A DNA stretch of 64,000 nucleotides from Myxocyprinus asiaticus (GCF_019703515.2 NC_059358.1:47713094-47777093); one strand, 5' to 3'; numbered from the stretch's first letter, positions 10,461 through 22,900 are shown. A program made the numbers and translations. Notes: generated by a model from the letters alone, not told the origin.

Positions 10461-10910
10461 CCTTCTTAAAGGGTTCAAACAGATTATTAGAAGATTTTTT
10501 GAAGAATACTTCAGCTCTGTAGGTCCATACAATGCAAGTGAATAGGTACCACAATTTTGAAGCTCCAAAAGCATGTAAAGGGACCATAAAAGTAATCCAT
10601 ATGACTCCAGTGGATATTTAAGTCCTTTTCTTTTTTTATTTTTACTATAAATCTCCACTTTCACTTCCACATTCTTCTTTTTGTTTTTGGTGATTCACAT
10701 TCTTCATGCATATCGCCACTTAGTGGGCATGGAGGAGAATTTATAATTTATGGTAAAAAAAGGACTTAAATATTGATCTGTTTCTCACCCACACCTATCA
10801 TATCACTTCTGAAGATATGGATTAAACCACTAGAGTCATATGGATTACTTTTATGCTGCCTATATGTGCCTTTTGGAGGTTGGTACCCATTCACTTGCAT
10901 TGTGAGTTTC
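10461..10910. mobile_element. MITE family M, partial copy
   Basis: Shares the internal blocks of the copy at 5186 (GAAGCTCCAAAA, ATATGACTCCAGTGG, TTGGTGATTCACATTCTTC, ACCCATTCACTTGCATTG). The outer inverted ends are missing or decayed. Confidence 0.6.
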
Positions 10911-13594
10911 ATATAAGGCAGCAGACACTATTTCATGTGTGTGGAGTTACAGTGCTGCATATTGTTAACCTCTTAGGGATGCTTTGATTTTTAAATGGTT
11001 TAGCAATCCCTAGTGTCCAGAGGCCCATTTTTTGCTTTTCATTTGACATTTAAACATGCTTTGGCTTAGCTTTATTGCTTTGAGTTGTGTAAGACAACTA
11101 AAGCCGTTCAATGACATCACCCACAGATTTGATGTGATGCCTTACATGTGATGCTTTCATGTGAAGGCTGTCTGTGAAGGCCTGTCCTGTGTAAGCCAGG
11201 ACACTAACAGAGCATTATGCATCCAAAAACTTTACTGAGGCAGATATTATAACGAGTGACCAAGTCTTCTGAATAAATTCCCTCTCAACCCCGGTGGTGA
11301 ACACCAGTGGTGCAGTTGGGGCCATATGCACATATACGCCGTATGCATACTTTTTTCCCTGGGTGGTATACCCACTTGTTTTGCTGTTTCAGAAGTTCAT
11401 AATCTACTGTCGTATTAGTTTCCCTTTAACTGTATTCGATGCTGTTTTGTGAAATTGGCGATTCTTTGTTGTAATTGGTGCATTATCACTTAAATTCTGC
11501 CATTCCCTGCCCCTGACAACCATCGTCACCATCATCATCGACTGAGGAAATTTATGACAGTGAGTGGAGAGAGAGAGTGACCCTCACGCTGAAGCAGTAT
11601 CAGGTAAATTTAATTAACAAAATATGCCAAATGTCTTGTAAAATAAGGAATCATCCAGTAAATAAGGGTAAAAATTGCGTACCATATGAAATCCATATGC
11701 AATGTCGTTTGTCCTGTATTTTAGCGTCACACACCCAAACTGCTGAGAATGTTTCACAAATCGAGAGAAACTGACCTGAAACACACACACCTTTCGCATG
11801 AGTTGTGTGAGATATCGACTGTTGCGTTAACACAGACACAACACTTGATAGAAATGGCTGGGGGAAAGATCAGTGACAATCAGTGCACGTCTTCTGTGGT
11901 GTTTTCTATCAGAAGCAGGAGCATTTTGTCAAAATCATATAGCATTCGAGTGCATGTTAATTGTTTCCCACCATTGTGATTTTAAAACACCAGTAAACAC
12001 ACCTGTTCATGACATGCCATTACATTTTATTGCATATGTCAGAGATCATTCTGGTAGAGAGAGAGAGAGAGAGGTAAGAAAAACTGCATTACTGCATTAA
12101 TTCAAAATAAAGGTACAGTAGTGCAGGTTTAGATAAAATACTTCACATGATTTTCTTACATTTCCCTTGTGATAAACACTATTAACTGCCAATCAATTAC
12201 ACTAATCCAAAGAAAAATACACAATTTTCATGTTAAGCCTTTTCTCTCCCTTTCTCTCTTCTTCCTGGTCATTGTATTAAAGCATTTTTCATTTTAAGTT
12301 TAGTAGGGGACGTTTGCACTGAATGTGTTTTTGTGTCCGTCTGAGCTGTTTTTCAATGTAAAGCAGCATCTCGCACAGGAACGCCTGTAAATATGGGTTA
12401 TTCCTACAATTCTTTGTCATTTTAAGTCCCCATTACAAGTGTGTGTGGTATTTATATTGTTTAATTTCACCCGATTACAATTTTGATAGGCTTGTTATAA
12501 AGAATAAATACTTCTTATAAAGTTACACACTTCTGTGGGCTTAAAAGTAAAATTGTAATTAATTGAAATCCTTTTCTATTGCACTCATTGCACTCATTCT
12601 ATTGTCATTTTGTCATGTCCCAAAAACTGCACGTCAAACATCTTTGACAAAAATAAGTGCTAAATCATTGGATTTTTATTTCCCCCCCACATACAGTTAA
12701 GAGTTTAGTGTTACATTCTCTCACTAACATGTATTCATTTGTGGTAAATGTGTGATTTTAACACTGATATTGGAGGATTTTTGTGTATCCCTTGATTTAT
12801 TGCGCACCCTGTTATGTCATGATACCATGACCGTTCATTGAAGATATATGTTAGGAAATGACATCACACACACTGGAAGTAGACATCACCCATACTTGAA
12901 GTTTATAACTCTATTGTTTTATTCATGTTTTCATTTATTTTGTGGTGTTAGTCATATGTGGTCAATCATAACATGTCCACCCTGTTATGGGAAGATATAT
13001 GGGAAATTAATGTAATTTCAAATTTCAATATACTGTATTTATGTTAACAGAAATAAAATCGTAAATATTAGTTTACAAATATGTTTCCTAGATATCAATC
13101 ACTGATCATGTAGTGGCTAATTTATCCACTGAATGTCCACCCTGTTATTGTCCACTCTGATGCTGCCCATTTAACTGGATGGACATCTGAATTTTTTAGT
13201 TATTTAGCTTGACCAGTATGCCTATTACAATATTTAATGTGTCCCTGTGATGATGAAACATGAAGAAACTTGTAAAAGTATGTTTTATTTTTCAAAAGTT
13301 TCAAAGCCGGAATGTCACCGAATTGTAGGAATGACCCATTTACGATATGTACAGAGTTGCAGTTCCACCACACTCTATATGCAGATTATGCAGTCTACAG
13401 TAACTGTACAGTACAGTCTATAGTAACAGCCAAAAAAGTAATACCTGGATCTGTCCTTTGACTGCGAGATTTTGATCATTCACACTGCCCGGTCCCGGTG
13501 TGAGATTTGCATGATAGCCAATTTTATCGATTTTATTCAGTTAAGACTACTTTTTTAAATAGCTAATAAGATCATTTTTATATTTTTCAGTGTC
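10911..13594. other. unassigned sequence, 2.7 kb
   Basis: AT-rich DNA without recognisable coding potential. A GA run lies at 12055-12073. Open frames here are under 90 codons and have no motif. Confidence 0.4.
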
Positions 13595-13649
13595 AATTGT
13601 TTTTGGCCAATAAAGGACTATAAAGATTGAAAGTGAAAGTGAAATCCGT

Positions 13650-13652
<3 letters not shown>

Positions 13653-13704
<52 letters not shown>
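13653..13704. repeat. (TA)n microsatellite
   Basis: TA run abutting the left end of the Tc1 element. Confidence 0.9.
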
Positions 13705-13707
<3 letters not shown>

Positions 13708-15256
13708 TGCTGTGGAAAAGTATTTACATCCATCATGATTTCTTCTATTTTTGTGTATTTTTTATACTAAATTGTTTTAGATCTTCAAACGAGATATAAC
13801 ATAAAACAAAGGCAACCTGAGTAAACACAAAATACAGTTTTTAAATATTTTTTTTACTGAAGCAAAAACACCTGTATCACCCATGTGAAAAACTAACTGC
13901 CCCCTTAAATTTAATAGCTGGTTGTGCCACATTTAGCAGCAATAACTGCAAGCAAACGCATCCGATAACTGGAGATCAGTCTTTCACAACCCTGTGGGGG
14001 AATGTTGGCCCACTCTTCTTTGCAGAACTGCTTTAGTTTAGCCAGATTGGAGGGTTTTTGAGCATGAACTGTCCATTTAAGGTCCTGCCACAGCATCTCA
14101 ATCGGGTTCAAGTCAGGACTTTGACTAGGCCACTCCAGAACTTTAATTTAGCTTCTTTTGAGCCGTTCAGAGGTGGACTTACTCCTATGCTTTGGATCAT
14201 TGTCTTGCTGCATAATCCAGTTGCACTTGATCTTCAACTCCTTTAGGATTTTCTGGTAGAGAGCAGAATTCTTGTTTCCCTCAATTATTGCAAGTCGTCC
14301 AGAAGCAGCAAAGCATCCTCACACCATCACACTCCCACCACCATGCTTGACCAGAGGTATGTTGTTCTTTTTGTGGAATTGTGTTTGATTTATGCCATAT
14401 GTAACAGGACCCCTGTCTTCTAAACAGTTCCACTTTCGACTCATCAGTCCACAGAACATTCTCCCAAAAGGTTTGAGGATCATCAAGGTGTGTTTTGGCA
14501 AAATTCAGACGAGCCTTAATGTTCTTCTGGGTTAGCAGTGGTTTTAGCCTCACCACTCTTGCATGGATGGCATTTTTGGCCAGTGTCTTTCTGATAGTGG
14601 AGACACGAACAGTGGCCCTTGTTAATGCGAGAGAGGCCTGCGGTTCCTTCAATGTTGTCCTTGGCTTTTTTGTGACTTCCTGGATAAGTCGCTGTGCTCT
14701 TGGAGGAATTTTGGAAGGTCGGCCACTTCTGGGAAGGTTCACTACTGTGCCAATTTTATTGCCATTCACTGTGGTTCTTTGGAGTCCCAGAACCTTTGAA
14801 ATAGCTTTGTAACCCTTCCCAGAATGATGTATTTCAATCAACTTTTCCCCTCATCATTTCTGGAATTTCTTTCGACCTTGGCATAGTGTGCTACTGGGTG
14901 AGACATTTTAGCCAACTTCATGCTGCTGAAAAAGTTCTATTTAGGTGTTGATTTGATTGAACAGGGCTGGGAGTAATCAGGTCTGGGTGTGTCTAGTCCA
15001 GCTGAACCCCATTATGAATCCAGTTTAATATATTTGGGGATTTAGTAACTAAGGGCAATACTTTTTCACACAGGCCCAGTTGGTATTGGATAACTTTTTT
15101 GCTTCAATAAATAACATTATCATTTAAAAACTGTATTTTGTGTTTACTCAGATTGCCTTTTTGAGGTTTTGTTTGAATTCTTAAAACAATTTAGTATGAG
15201 ATATACACAAAAACCAAAGAAATCAGGATGGGGGCAAATACTTTTCCACAGCATTG
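13705..15256 (-). mobile_element. Tc1-like transposon, degenerate, full-length
   Basis: Ends CAGTGCTGTGGAAAAGTATT (left) and its near inverse ending CCACAGCATTG (right), each followed by TA. The terminal inverted repeats are about 135-140 bases (13705-13845 and 15118-15256). Total length about 1.55 kb, normal for Tc1 elements. The transposase is on the minus strand and is broken. Confidence 0.9.
13911..14841 (-). pseudogene. Tc1-like transposase, broken by frameshifts and stops
   Basis: Minus-strand remnants in order: an HTH-like N-terminus (GKGYKAISKVLGLQRTTV), a second DNA-binding segment (RSGRPSKIPPRAQRLIQEV), the first catalytic block LWTDESKVELF, a frameshift around 14380-14400, HKKNNIPLVKHGGGSVMV followed by a stop, a QQDNDPKH block near 14190-14215 (second aspartate), and NPIEMLWQDLK with the catalytic glutamate near 14095-14110. 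All three catalytic residues can be seen, but never in one frame. This is a DDE transposase that would bind the terminal repeats and cut at TA. It is inactive as it stands. Confidence 0.85.
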
Positions 15257-15318
15257 TATATATTGACGGGTTTCACATTCACTTTCAATCTTTATTGTCC
15301 TTTATTGGCCAAAAGCAA

Positions 15319-16375
15319 TACATATACAGTATATATATCACGGTGCATATTATTAATATTAAATGATAGAAAACTGAACAATTTCCATACTGCGCTGCAA
15401 CGGTTATGATGTGTATTTGATTCAGTAATTGCTTTTGTAATTTAGTTTCAATTATTAACTGTTCAACCTTCCTAAAAGAAAACTAACTACACAGACAAGG
15501 TAAACTAAGTTTTTTTTCCTTCAGACATTTCTTACAATAAAAAAGTATTATTCAGTTGGAGTTTCTTTGTTGGTGCTTTTTTATTGTGCAATGGCACTGT
15601 CAATTTTTTTTACTGTATGCCTAAAGCACTTTTTAAACTATTTTAAAAATAAAACGTAGGCTAACTCTTGTGCTACACTTGCATTTAGAAGCCTCATGGC
15701 ACATGTAAAGGTATTGTTTTCATGATAGGCTATAATTCTGCTAGCTGTAAAATTGAAAAAATAAAAAAGTATATTTGGAAGAAAACCAGATATTTGGTAT
15801 CTCATGTATCAAAAAATTATTTTCTGTATTATGTTCTTGCCCTTTTAGGGTAAAAAAAAAAAAATGTTTGAATGAACAGTTGGCTTTTCATAAGGTTCCA
15901 AGCGCTGCAGCAAGTTAAAGCTGTTATTATAAATCTTTTGAAATGTAGGCTACTGTATATGGTTGTGTGTCTTATTTAAGGGGACTATAATTTATTAGCC
16001 TATATACTTAATATATTTACTATTATATTCATCTTCGCAAATTCTCATGGAGATTGCACTTCAGGTTTGGAGTTTCCTGCATGAGACGGCTCTTTTTTCG
16101 ACAAAATTTGGGTTATCATCATCAACATTTTACATATCCAAAGTGTTCATACATCGCGGACTTCAACCGCACTTTACCGATCCAACATTGGGTGGGGGAC
16201 AGAGAAAAAAAACTGACTGATTTTAAAACATTATATTCACACAATGCCGCAAATGAGAGAATGGCAATGAATGACATTTAAATGTTTGTTTGTTTTTGTT
16301 TTTTTAACTGCAGTACACCGTAAACTGTTAAATCTCTATTCTGCATACACACTTTTTCTCATGATAAATACGTCA
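15319..16375. other. unassigned AT-rich sequence
   Basis: No convincing coding sequence. Short homopolymers and weak open frames only. Confidence 0.4.
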
Positions 16376-16379
16376 TCAC

Positions 16380-16560
16380 TACGACACACCATTCCCGGGA
16401 TCAGCTCTGCCTTTTGTTCACACACAGACACGTTACAGACACGTTCCACGATTGATCCCGGCAATGTTACTAGGGTCCAAATTTTGCTTTCACACAGAAG
16501 GCTCCCGGCAATATCCTGGGATCAGACCAGTGTGAATGAGGTTACAGAGACCTGCTTATG
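16380..16560. repeat. possible dispersed repeat with GGGATC/GATCCCGG symmetry
   Basis: Contains CCCGGGATCAG, GATTGATCCCGGCAATG and CCCGGCAATATCCTGGGATC, an internally related set of words. It looks like an interspersed element end, but I cannot define borders. Confidence 0.3.
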
Positions 16561-16924
16561 AGTCACAGTGATTTAATGAACCATACGTGATAAGGAGAGA
16601 GTGTCAGAAAGAAACAGTAAGTGACACCCTAGTGTGCTTTTCACTGAATGTCCATTTTGAATGTCACAGTTATCACGAGTACAGCAGAACCTTATATTTC
16701 TGACAAATAATAATAATAATTTTCTAATTGAATATTTTTGTCTTCTTTTCTAGTAAAGATATCTAAACATTCTTAAAATTGGATAAATTTAATTAAGCAG
16801 AATGATGTTGTATTTTTGTCTTGTTTTCAGAGAAATTGAACAAATCATAACAATGTGTCGATAGTGTAAGGAAAAAAACTTGTTTCAAAGGGAAGACAAG
16901 CTTATTTTTTTCTTACCCCATTGG

Positions 16925-16927
<3 letters not shown>

Positions 16928-16965
<38 letters not shown>

Positions 16966-16971
16966 TTTTTG
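16928..16971. repeat. (AT)n plus T run
   Basis: AT dinucleotides followed by about 13 T. Confidence 0.9.
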
Positions 16972-17247
16972 TTAAGCATAAACCCCACCAAATTTTGTAA
17001 GATTTCCCTGAAAAACAAGACAAAATATCATGTCACTATACTTCCCAAGTAATAATATTTTTCTTGTTTTAAGAATATTTACCAAAATATAAGACAAAAT
17101 TATTCAAAAATGATTTTCTTGCAATGCACATTCATACACATGCACCCATGTACACGTTTTTAATGTATAAATGTATGCTTGTCTTGTATATCGTGGTTCT
17201 TTATACTTTGTGTCCAGCCTCATGTGAGTATTAGTGTACACTTGAGT

Positions 17248-17283
<36 letters not shown>
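17248..17283. repeat. (GT)n microsatellite
   Basis: Uninterrupted GT run. Confidence 0.95.
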
Positions 17284-17286
<3 letters not shown>

Positions 17287-17904
17287 ATGAGTTCAGTGGG
17301 AGACTACGTCCTGAGGGAACAGCTCCTGTTAATAATTCAGACGTGGCTTATTATGAAGAAAGTGCAGGTCTCATCTTAATTGCAGGCAGTCTGTTCTGCT
17401 CAGTCTGACAGCACGCTAACTCCCCCTCATGTGCGTATGTAAGCTCCACACACACGAAACAGCCTCCAAAGATTCATGTACCTGTCAGAGGCAGTTTGAT
17501 AAAAGAAAACACTCCCTCCTTTTGACTGTCATTAGATGTTAATCAGTCACAATGATCACACAATTATCACAAGTTATTGTGCAATTTGGTGAAATGTGAT
17601 CTTTAACGGTTAATGATATTGAGCTAATAACTTAGTTGGAAAAAGGTTTTGTTTTCCTATGTAAACATGATGGACGAACGTCTTTGACTGTTGCACCACG
17701 TCTCACTGTTTCTTCAGCATCTCGCGCAGGATCTGGGACATTTTTTAGATGCCATGTCAAGTTGAAAGGAACTTCAAGCTTCAAAAACGCATATCATGAC
17801 ACCTGTGCTCTGTTTCATTCATGGCGGAGTCACAAAGATTCAATGTTCTTAACAAGTTCTGTCTGCAAAAAGGACTTCATGTGACTGTTATATTGTTTTT
17901 ACCT

Positions 17905-18535
17905 TGTTTTGTAACGGAGGGGCCGCCGTGCCTTAAAATGTATGCATAATGCATAATATGCATAATAATAAAACAAAATGTTGGGTAGGCCTAGCCCACC
18001 TTTGTCAATCATCCTATGTAACTTATTGAAATGTAATCTGGGACGCTTACCATTCCAAATGAAGGACTTCACTATGCTATCAAATTGCTTGAAATAAGAG
18101 AGGGGGACATCTACAGGGAGAGATTGTAGCAGGTATTTAAATTTTGGAATACAATTCATCTTAATAACATTAACCTTCCCAATCATAGATAAATGCAATG
18201 AAAACCACCTGCACACATCTTTTTATTAAAGGGTCAAAATTAACTCTAACTAAATCTGACACATTTGCTGGGAATAAAATGCCCAAACACTTAATGCCCT
18301 GTTTTGGCCACTGGAAGGCACCCGGCTAAAAAGCCGTTACCGGGCAGTACGCTGTCAGAGCCAAAGCTTCGGATTTAGACCAACTGACTCTGTATCCTGA
18401 GAATTTAGAAAAGGAATGAATAATTCTGTGGAGGCAAGGCATAGATCTAATGGGGTCGGAGATGAATAATAAAATATCATCAGCGTAAAGCAGAAGCTTA
18501 TGCGCCATACCTCCTGCCACCAAAAATACAAAAAC
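17905..18535 (-). pseudogene. L1-type LINE ORF2 fragment
   Basis: Two minus-strand frames give the RT catalytic region and thumb of an L1-clade ORF2. In 18326-18523: KLLLYADDILLFISDP with the YADD box, then FSKFSGYRVSWSKSEAL. In 17899-18216: WFSLHLSMIGKVNVIKMNCI, KFKYLLQSLPV, FIWNGKRPRLHFNKL and GGLGLPNILFYYYA. The order and spacing match L1/Tx1-type fish LINEs. A frameshift separates the pieces and both ends are truncated, so it is a dead fragment. Confidence 0.8.
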
Positions 18536-18539
18536 TCAA

Positions 18540-18690
18540 ATTGTAATAGTAATTTTTCATGTAATTAATGTCCTGACTATACTTTGTGATCTGTTGAATG
18601 CCACTTTGGTGAATAAAAGTAACAATTTCTTTCCATAAGTACAAAATCTGTACATTATTCCAAACTTTTGGCCGCCAGTATGTATATGTG
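18540..18690. mobile_element. terminal fragment of a DNA transposon
   Basis: Ends in ATTATTCCAAACTTTTGGCC, which I recall as the terminus of a Tc1/mariner-type fish repeat. No partner end is visible. Confidence 0.4.

Positions 18691-18691
<1 letters not shown>

Positions 18692-18752
<61 letters not shown>
18692..18752. repeat. (TA)/(TG)n microsatellite
   Basis: TATATATATGTG grading into a TG run of about 40 bases. Confidence 0.9.
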
Positions 18753-18753
<1 letters not shown>

Positions 18754-19920
18754 AGTGACGTGCACAGACCTTAGCAGGGACAGGGGCGGAAGGATAAAAC
18801 AGGGCACAAATGAGTCTTAATTACAAATACTTCACTAATTTCTTAGGTTTTTGAGTATTTAACTATTTTCTTGTATATATATATTTATTGTTGTTTATTT
18901 ATTTTCAGACATGGTCTGTGATAACCCCATGTTTTTTACATGTGTCATAGTAAAACCATGGTATGGAAGGTGCAATGAGAAAGTGCGAGCGCAAGGTGAT
19001 CAACTGTGTTTCGCGAATGCTACAGGGTCCTTGAATAACATATAACATGCGAGTAAGGGCAGCCGGTGGAGTTTCTGGTGCCCCCCTAGGGAGTTGGTGC
19101 CCTACACAGACTGCGTAATATGCGTACAGGGAGCGGTGGTACTGTGATAGCCTAATGGTGTTTTTCTGAAAGTCTAATGGCTTATTTTTTTCAACAAAAC
19201 CAAACTGGCTTTGGCTGAACCTGACAGCTCCTTCAATTTATGTCAGTATTCTATAAAAGACTAATTTAATTTATATATCACTGAAAGCGATGCAACCGCT
19301 CCCATTATAATTAATAAATCTGTCTACACTAGTGGTACGCGATGTTGGAAATGCGGTAGCAATCGAGTATTATTTTTTTGATTAACTTACAATGCAATGA
19401 ATGGAGTGGACTTCTTATCTGACCTGTTACTCGTCTGAGGTAATGCAACTTCGATGTTCCAGGACAAATTCAAAACTGCATTTTAAAACGAAAGTGAGAA
19501 AATGAATCTTTTCTCTGAGGGCCCTTCCACAAGACTGTCAGCGAAGGGTACATTCATACAGTAATGCCATGTTTCCTTCAGAGTACCTCCTTCAAGGGCT
19601 CTGCAGTTCGGAGTGAATATAGGGCATAGGGAAGATCACTTGCGATTGGTTCCGCCCCCATTCTGCTGTAGCACGTGCTCTTAAAGGCGCCTCCACTTAA
19701 TGTTCTTTAATACACCCGTGATTTACAAAGAAATCTCATAACACATTATTACTGTTATTGTGAGATTATGTTGAGATTATAATTTTGTTTTATTTAACTA
19801 TTTTAATTTAATTGTTAAAATTTCTCCCCTTTTCTGGATGACCAAAGGGGCCCTTTAGATTTGTGCACGAAAGGGGCAGATGCTTGCACCCCTGCTGCTC
19901 CTGTTCTGTACACGTCAGTG
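18753..19920. mobile_element. hAT-like non-autonomous DNA transposon
   Basis: Ends CAGTGACGTGCACAGA and TCTGTACACGTCAGTG are inverted over 16 bases with two mismatches. The interior has no transposase. Its block at 19020-19145 is repeated in inverted orientation at 10140-10262. The flanks are low-complexity, so a target duplication cannot be judged; the hAT assignment rests on the CAGTG terminus. Confidence 0.65.
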
Positions 19921-19942
19921 TGTATATTTATACATACACATA

Positions 19943-21145
19943 CACTGATCAGCCACAACATTACAACCACCGACAGGTGAAGTGAATAACATAGATTATC
20001 TTGTTACAATGGCATCTGTCAAGGGGTGGGAAATATTAGGCGCCAAGTGAACAGTCAGTTCTTGAATTTCACGTGTTGGAAGCAGGAAAAATGGGCAAGC
20101 GTAAGGATCTGAGCAACTTTGACAAGGGCCAAATTGTGATGGCTAGATGACTGGGTCAAAGCATCTCCAAAACGGCAGGACTTGTGGGGTGTTCCCGGTA
20201 TAGAGTGGTTAGTTCCTACCAAAAGTGGTCCAAGGAAGGACAACCGGTGAACCAGCGACAGGGTCACGGGCGCCCAAGGCTCATTGATGTGCATGGAGAG
20301 CGAAGGCTAGCCCATCTGGTCCGACCCCACAGAAGAGCTACTGTAGCACAAATTGCTGAAAACGTAATGCTGGCCATGATAGAAAGGTGTCAGAACACAC
20401 AGTGCATCGCAGCTTGCTGTGTATGGGGCTGTGTAGCCACAGACTGATCAGAGTGCCTATGCTGACCCCTGTCCACCACCGAAAGTGCCTACAATGGGCA
20501 CGTGAGTGTCAGAACTGGACCATGGAGCAATGAAAGAAGGTGGCCTGGTCTGATGAATCATGTGGATGGCCGGGTGCATGTGCATCATTTACCTAGGGAA
20601 GAGATGGCAGCAGGATGCACTATGGGAAGAAGGCAGACCGGCGGAGGCACTGTGATGCTCTGGGCAATGTTCTGCTGGGAAACCTTGGGTCCTGACACTC
20701 ATGTGGATGTTACTTTGACACGTACCACCCACCTAAAGATTGTTGCAGACCATGTACACCCCTTCATGGCAACGGTATTCCCTGATGGCAGTGGTCTCTT
20801 TCAGCAGGATAATGCGCCCTGCCATACTGCAAAAATTGTTCAGGAATGGTTTGAGAAACATGACAAAGTGTTCAAGGTGTTGCCTTGGCCTCCAAAATCC
20901 CTAGATGTCAGTCCGATTGAGCATCTATGGGATGTGCTGGACCAACAAGTATGATCCATGGAGGCCCCACTTCGCAACTTACAGGACTTGAAGGATCTGC
21001 TGCTAACGTCTTGGTGCCAGATACCACAGGACTCCTTCAGAGGTCTTGTGGAGTCCATGCCTCGATGGGTCAGAGCTGTTTTGCCGGCACGAGGGGGACC
21101 TGCACGATATTAGGCAGGTGGTTTTAATGTTGTGGCTGATCGGTG
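19943..21145 (+). mobile_element. Tc1/mariner-like transposon (DD36E spacing)
   Basis: Left end TA|CACTGATCAGCCACAACATT and right end AATGTTGTGGCTGATCGGTG are inverted. The outer dinucleotide is TA on the left and TG on the right, so the TA duplication has one change. About 1.2 kb, with the transposase on the plus strand. Confidence 0.9.
20091..21112 (+). pseudogene. DD36E Tc1/mariner transposase, inactivated
   Basis: Starts ATG at 20091 (MGKRKDLSNFDKGQIVMAR) and hits TGA at codon 20 (20148-20150). The same frame continues LGQSISKTAGLVGCSRYRVV with helix-turn-helix character. A frameshift follows near 20440. The first catalytic block WSDES is visible near 20548-20562 in another frame. FQQDNAPCHTAK (about 20801-20836) has the second aspartate and SPIEHLWDVL (about 20911-20940) the glutamate. 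I count 36 residues between them, the spacing of DD36E (Incomer-type) elements and not of DD34E Tc1. Dead because of the stop and frameshifts. Confidence 0.8.
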
Positions 21146-21539
21146 TGTGTATATATACTACAATAACAACAGGCTTTCTTTTTTTTTTTCACAGTATGCC
21201 CACCTCTTCAGACACTACTACATCACTGGCTGACACACTGTTCAGACTGGTGGGGTTATCTAAGGTCCAGCCTCATTATGATTCCTGGGGAAGCAGTGCT
21301 GAACTGGTTTCTGTGTTGCCCCATTTATGTTGTTCAAAGACACGTTTCATGTTACAATGGCTCTGTCCCTTGTGTACTTAATGCAGATTTGTGGTCTTGT
21401 GAGTGTCTGTAAAGTTTGTCTGACTATAGAGTGTCCAGTTTATAAGGGGTTGAAGCACGAAGTTCTGAAACTCTTTTGTAATTGTCAGGTTTTTTTTTTT
21501 ATGATTATTTTTCTGGCATAAAAGTGATTGTGCAGACCA
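21146..21539. other. unassigned sequence
   Basis: About 400 bases with no recognisable feature. Confidence 0.4.
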
Positions 21540-22900
21540 AACTGTAAGGCCTAGAGACATGAAACTTTGGGAAATGGCAGTACTCCAGCTGGCTACACAT
21601 GGGCATTAGCAAATGGGGGGCGCTATAATAAAGGCAAATGCGTTTTGGACCATAACTCCTGAACCGTGTGTCACAGACTCAAGTGCCTTATATCACTGGA
21701 ACAAAATGGCTATCTCCAATTTAATTTCTGTCATTTAAAATTTCCGCCATATTGGATTTGTTTTGATAAACCTACTTTTTCTAACTAGTCCTTGGCCATT
21801 TGCCTGATCGGAACCAAACCAGTGCAGAAAGATTCTCTGGAGTCCCAACATCAATAATTAACAAAAAAAAGTTTTAATTTTGATTCATTGTTGTAACGGT
21901 ACGCAAAAACGCACAAAGTGGTTGTGGCCAATTTTACTTAAATGGTTATATCTCTTGAACAGAATGAGATATTTACACCAAATTTGGGACACTTATGTAG
22001 GAGGTCAGTCTGAGCACACATGAAAAAAGTGCACACCTTTTCCCCTTGGTTGCAGTATAACAATGACAAACCTAAAAATAGAGTTGGTCCAATCGACATG
22101 AAATTGTGCATGCAGTGTCTTTGTACAAGGTGCCATGAAGGTCTATGACGACAGTTGCATATCTTGAAAAACATGGCCGGCATCAACCAATCAACTTTCA
22201 GCAGCTTACCTATTAGATAAGGTTAAAAAAGGTTGACTGGAACAAAATGTGTTAGGCCTATTTGTTTCTTGGACCAAGAGGTCTGTACAAAATTTGAATT
22301 AAATAGGCTACTAGGAGGCGCTATCACGTTTAGCATACGTGTAAATGGTTGTATATTCTGCGGCATTTCACACAGACACACGTTAATCATATTATATGAT
22401 AGATCTCCTCATTCTGAACAACTTTGCCTCAAGAACCATTGATGTCAATTAAAATGTTCGTTAAATATTTGAGATTATTTATAAAACCTACCTAGCAAAC
22501 TAGTCCTAGATTTTTCATTTGACATCAACAAAACCTGTACAAGAACAATGTCTGGACAGTCTAGATCAATAATTATCAAAACGATGTTGATTTTTTTATT
22601 TGGCATGGCTGTAACAGTGTCATTTAAAAATATGGGCATGGCCTAGTTTGCCATAAAGTCTCTAACTCCTAAATGGTAAATCCGATTTTCTACAAGTTTA
22701 GTACAGATATGCAACATGTGATTCTGAGGAAGTGTGCTAAGTTTTGTGGAGATCGGACAATAGGTAGCACTATAATAGACAGGAATGTAAGAAATGCCAT
22801 ATCTCTGTGCTACCTAACCTGATGGTTCAGAAAATCAAGGCACTTTATCATTGTTTTAGGTGCTAACAGACTATCTAATTAATTCTTAATATCTGTTACA
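21540..22900. repeat. diverged tandem repeat, period about 0.7 kb
   Basis: Two similar units follow each other: AACTAGTCCTTGG (about 21784) and AACTAGTCCTAGA (about 22498), each followed in order by ACAATGTCTGGA/GATTCTCTGGA-type text, ATCAATAATTA, AAAAGTTTTAA or ATGTTGATTTTT, and a GTAACGGT or GTAACAGT word. GGGGCGCTATAATA (about 21625), GGAGGCGCTATCACG (about 22315) and GTAGCACTATAATAG (about 22764) mark the same phase. No coding potential. Class unknown. Confidence 0.55.

Larger units (their letters stand above)
13595..15318. mobile_element. palindromic element split by a Tc1 transposon
   Basis: The left flank 13595-13653 and right flank 15259-15318 of the Tc1 element are inverted copies of each other over about 58 bases (GGCCAATAAAGGAC, AAAGATTGAAAGTGAA, CCGTCAATA) with three or four mismatches. 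Between them are TA repeats and the Tc1 element. The simplest reading is an older palindromic MITE with a TA-rich centre that served as a TA insertion target. Confidence 0.75.
16561..17900. other. unassigned sequence with two microsatellites
   Basis: AT run at about 16928-16960 followed by a T run, and GT run at about 17248-17282. Nothing coding recognised. Confidence 0.45.
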
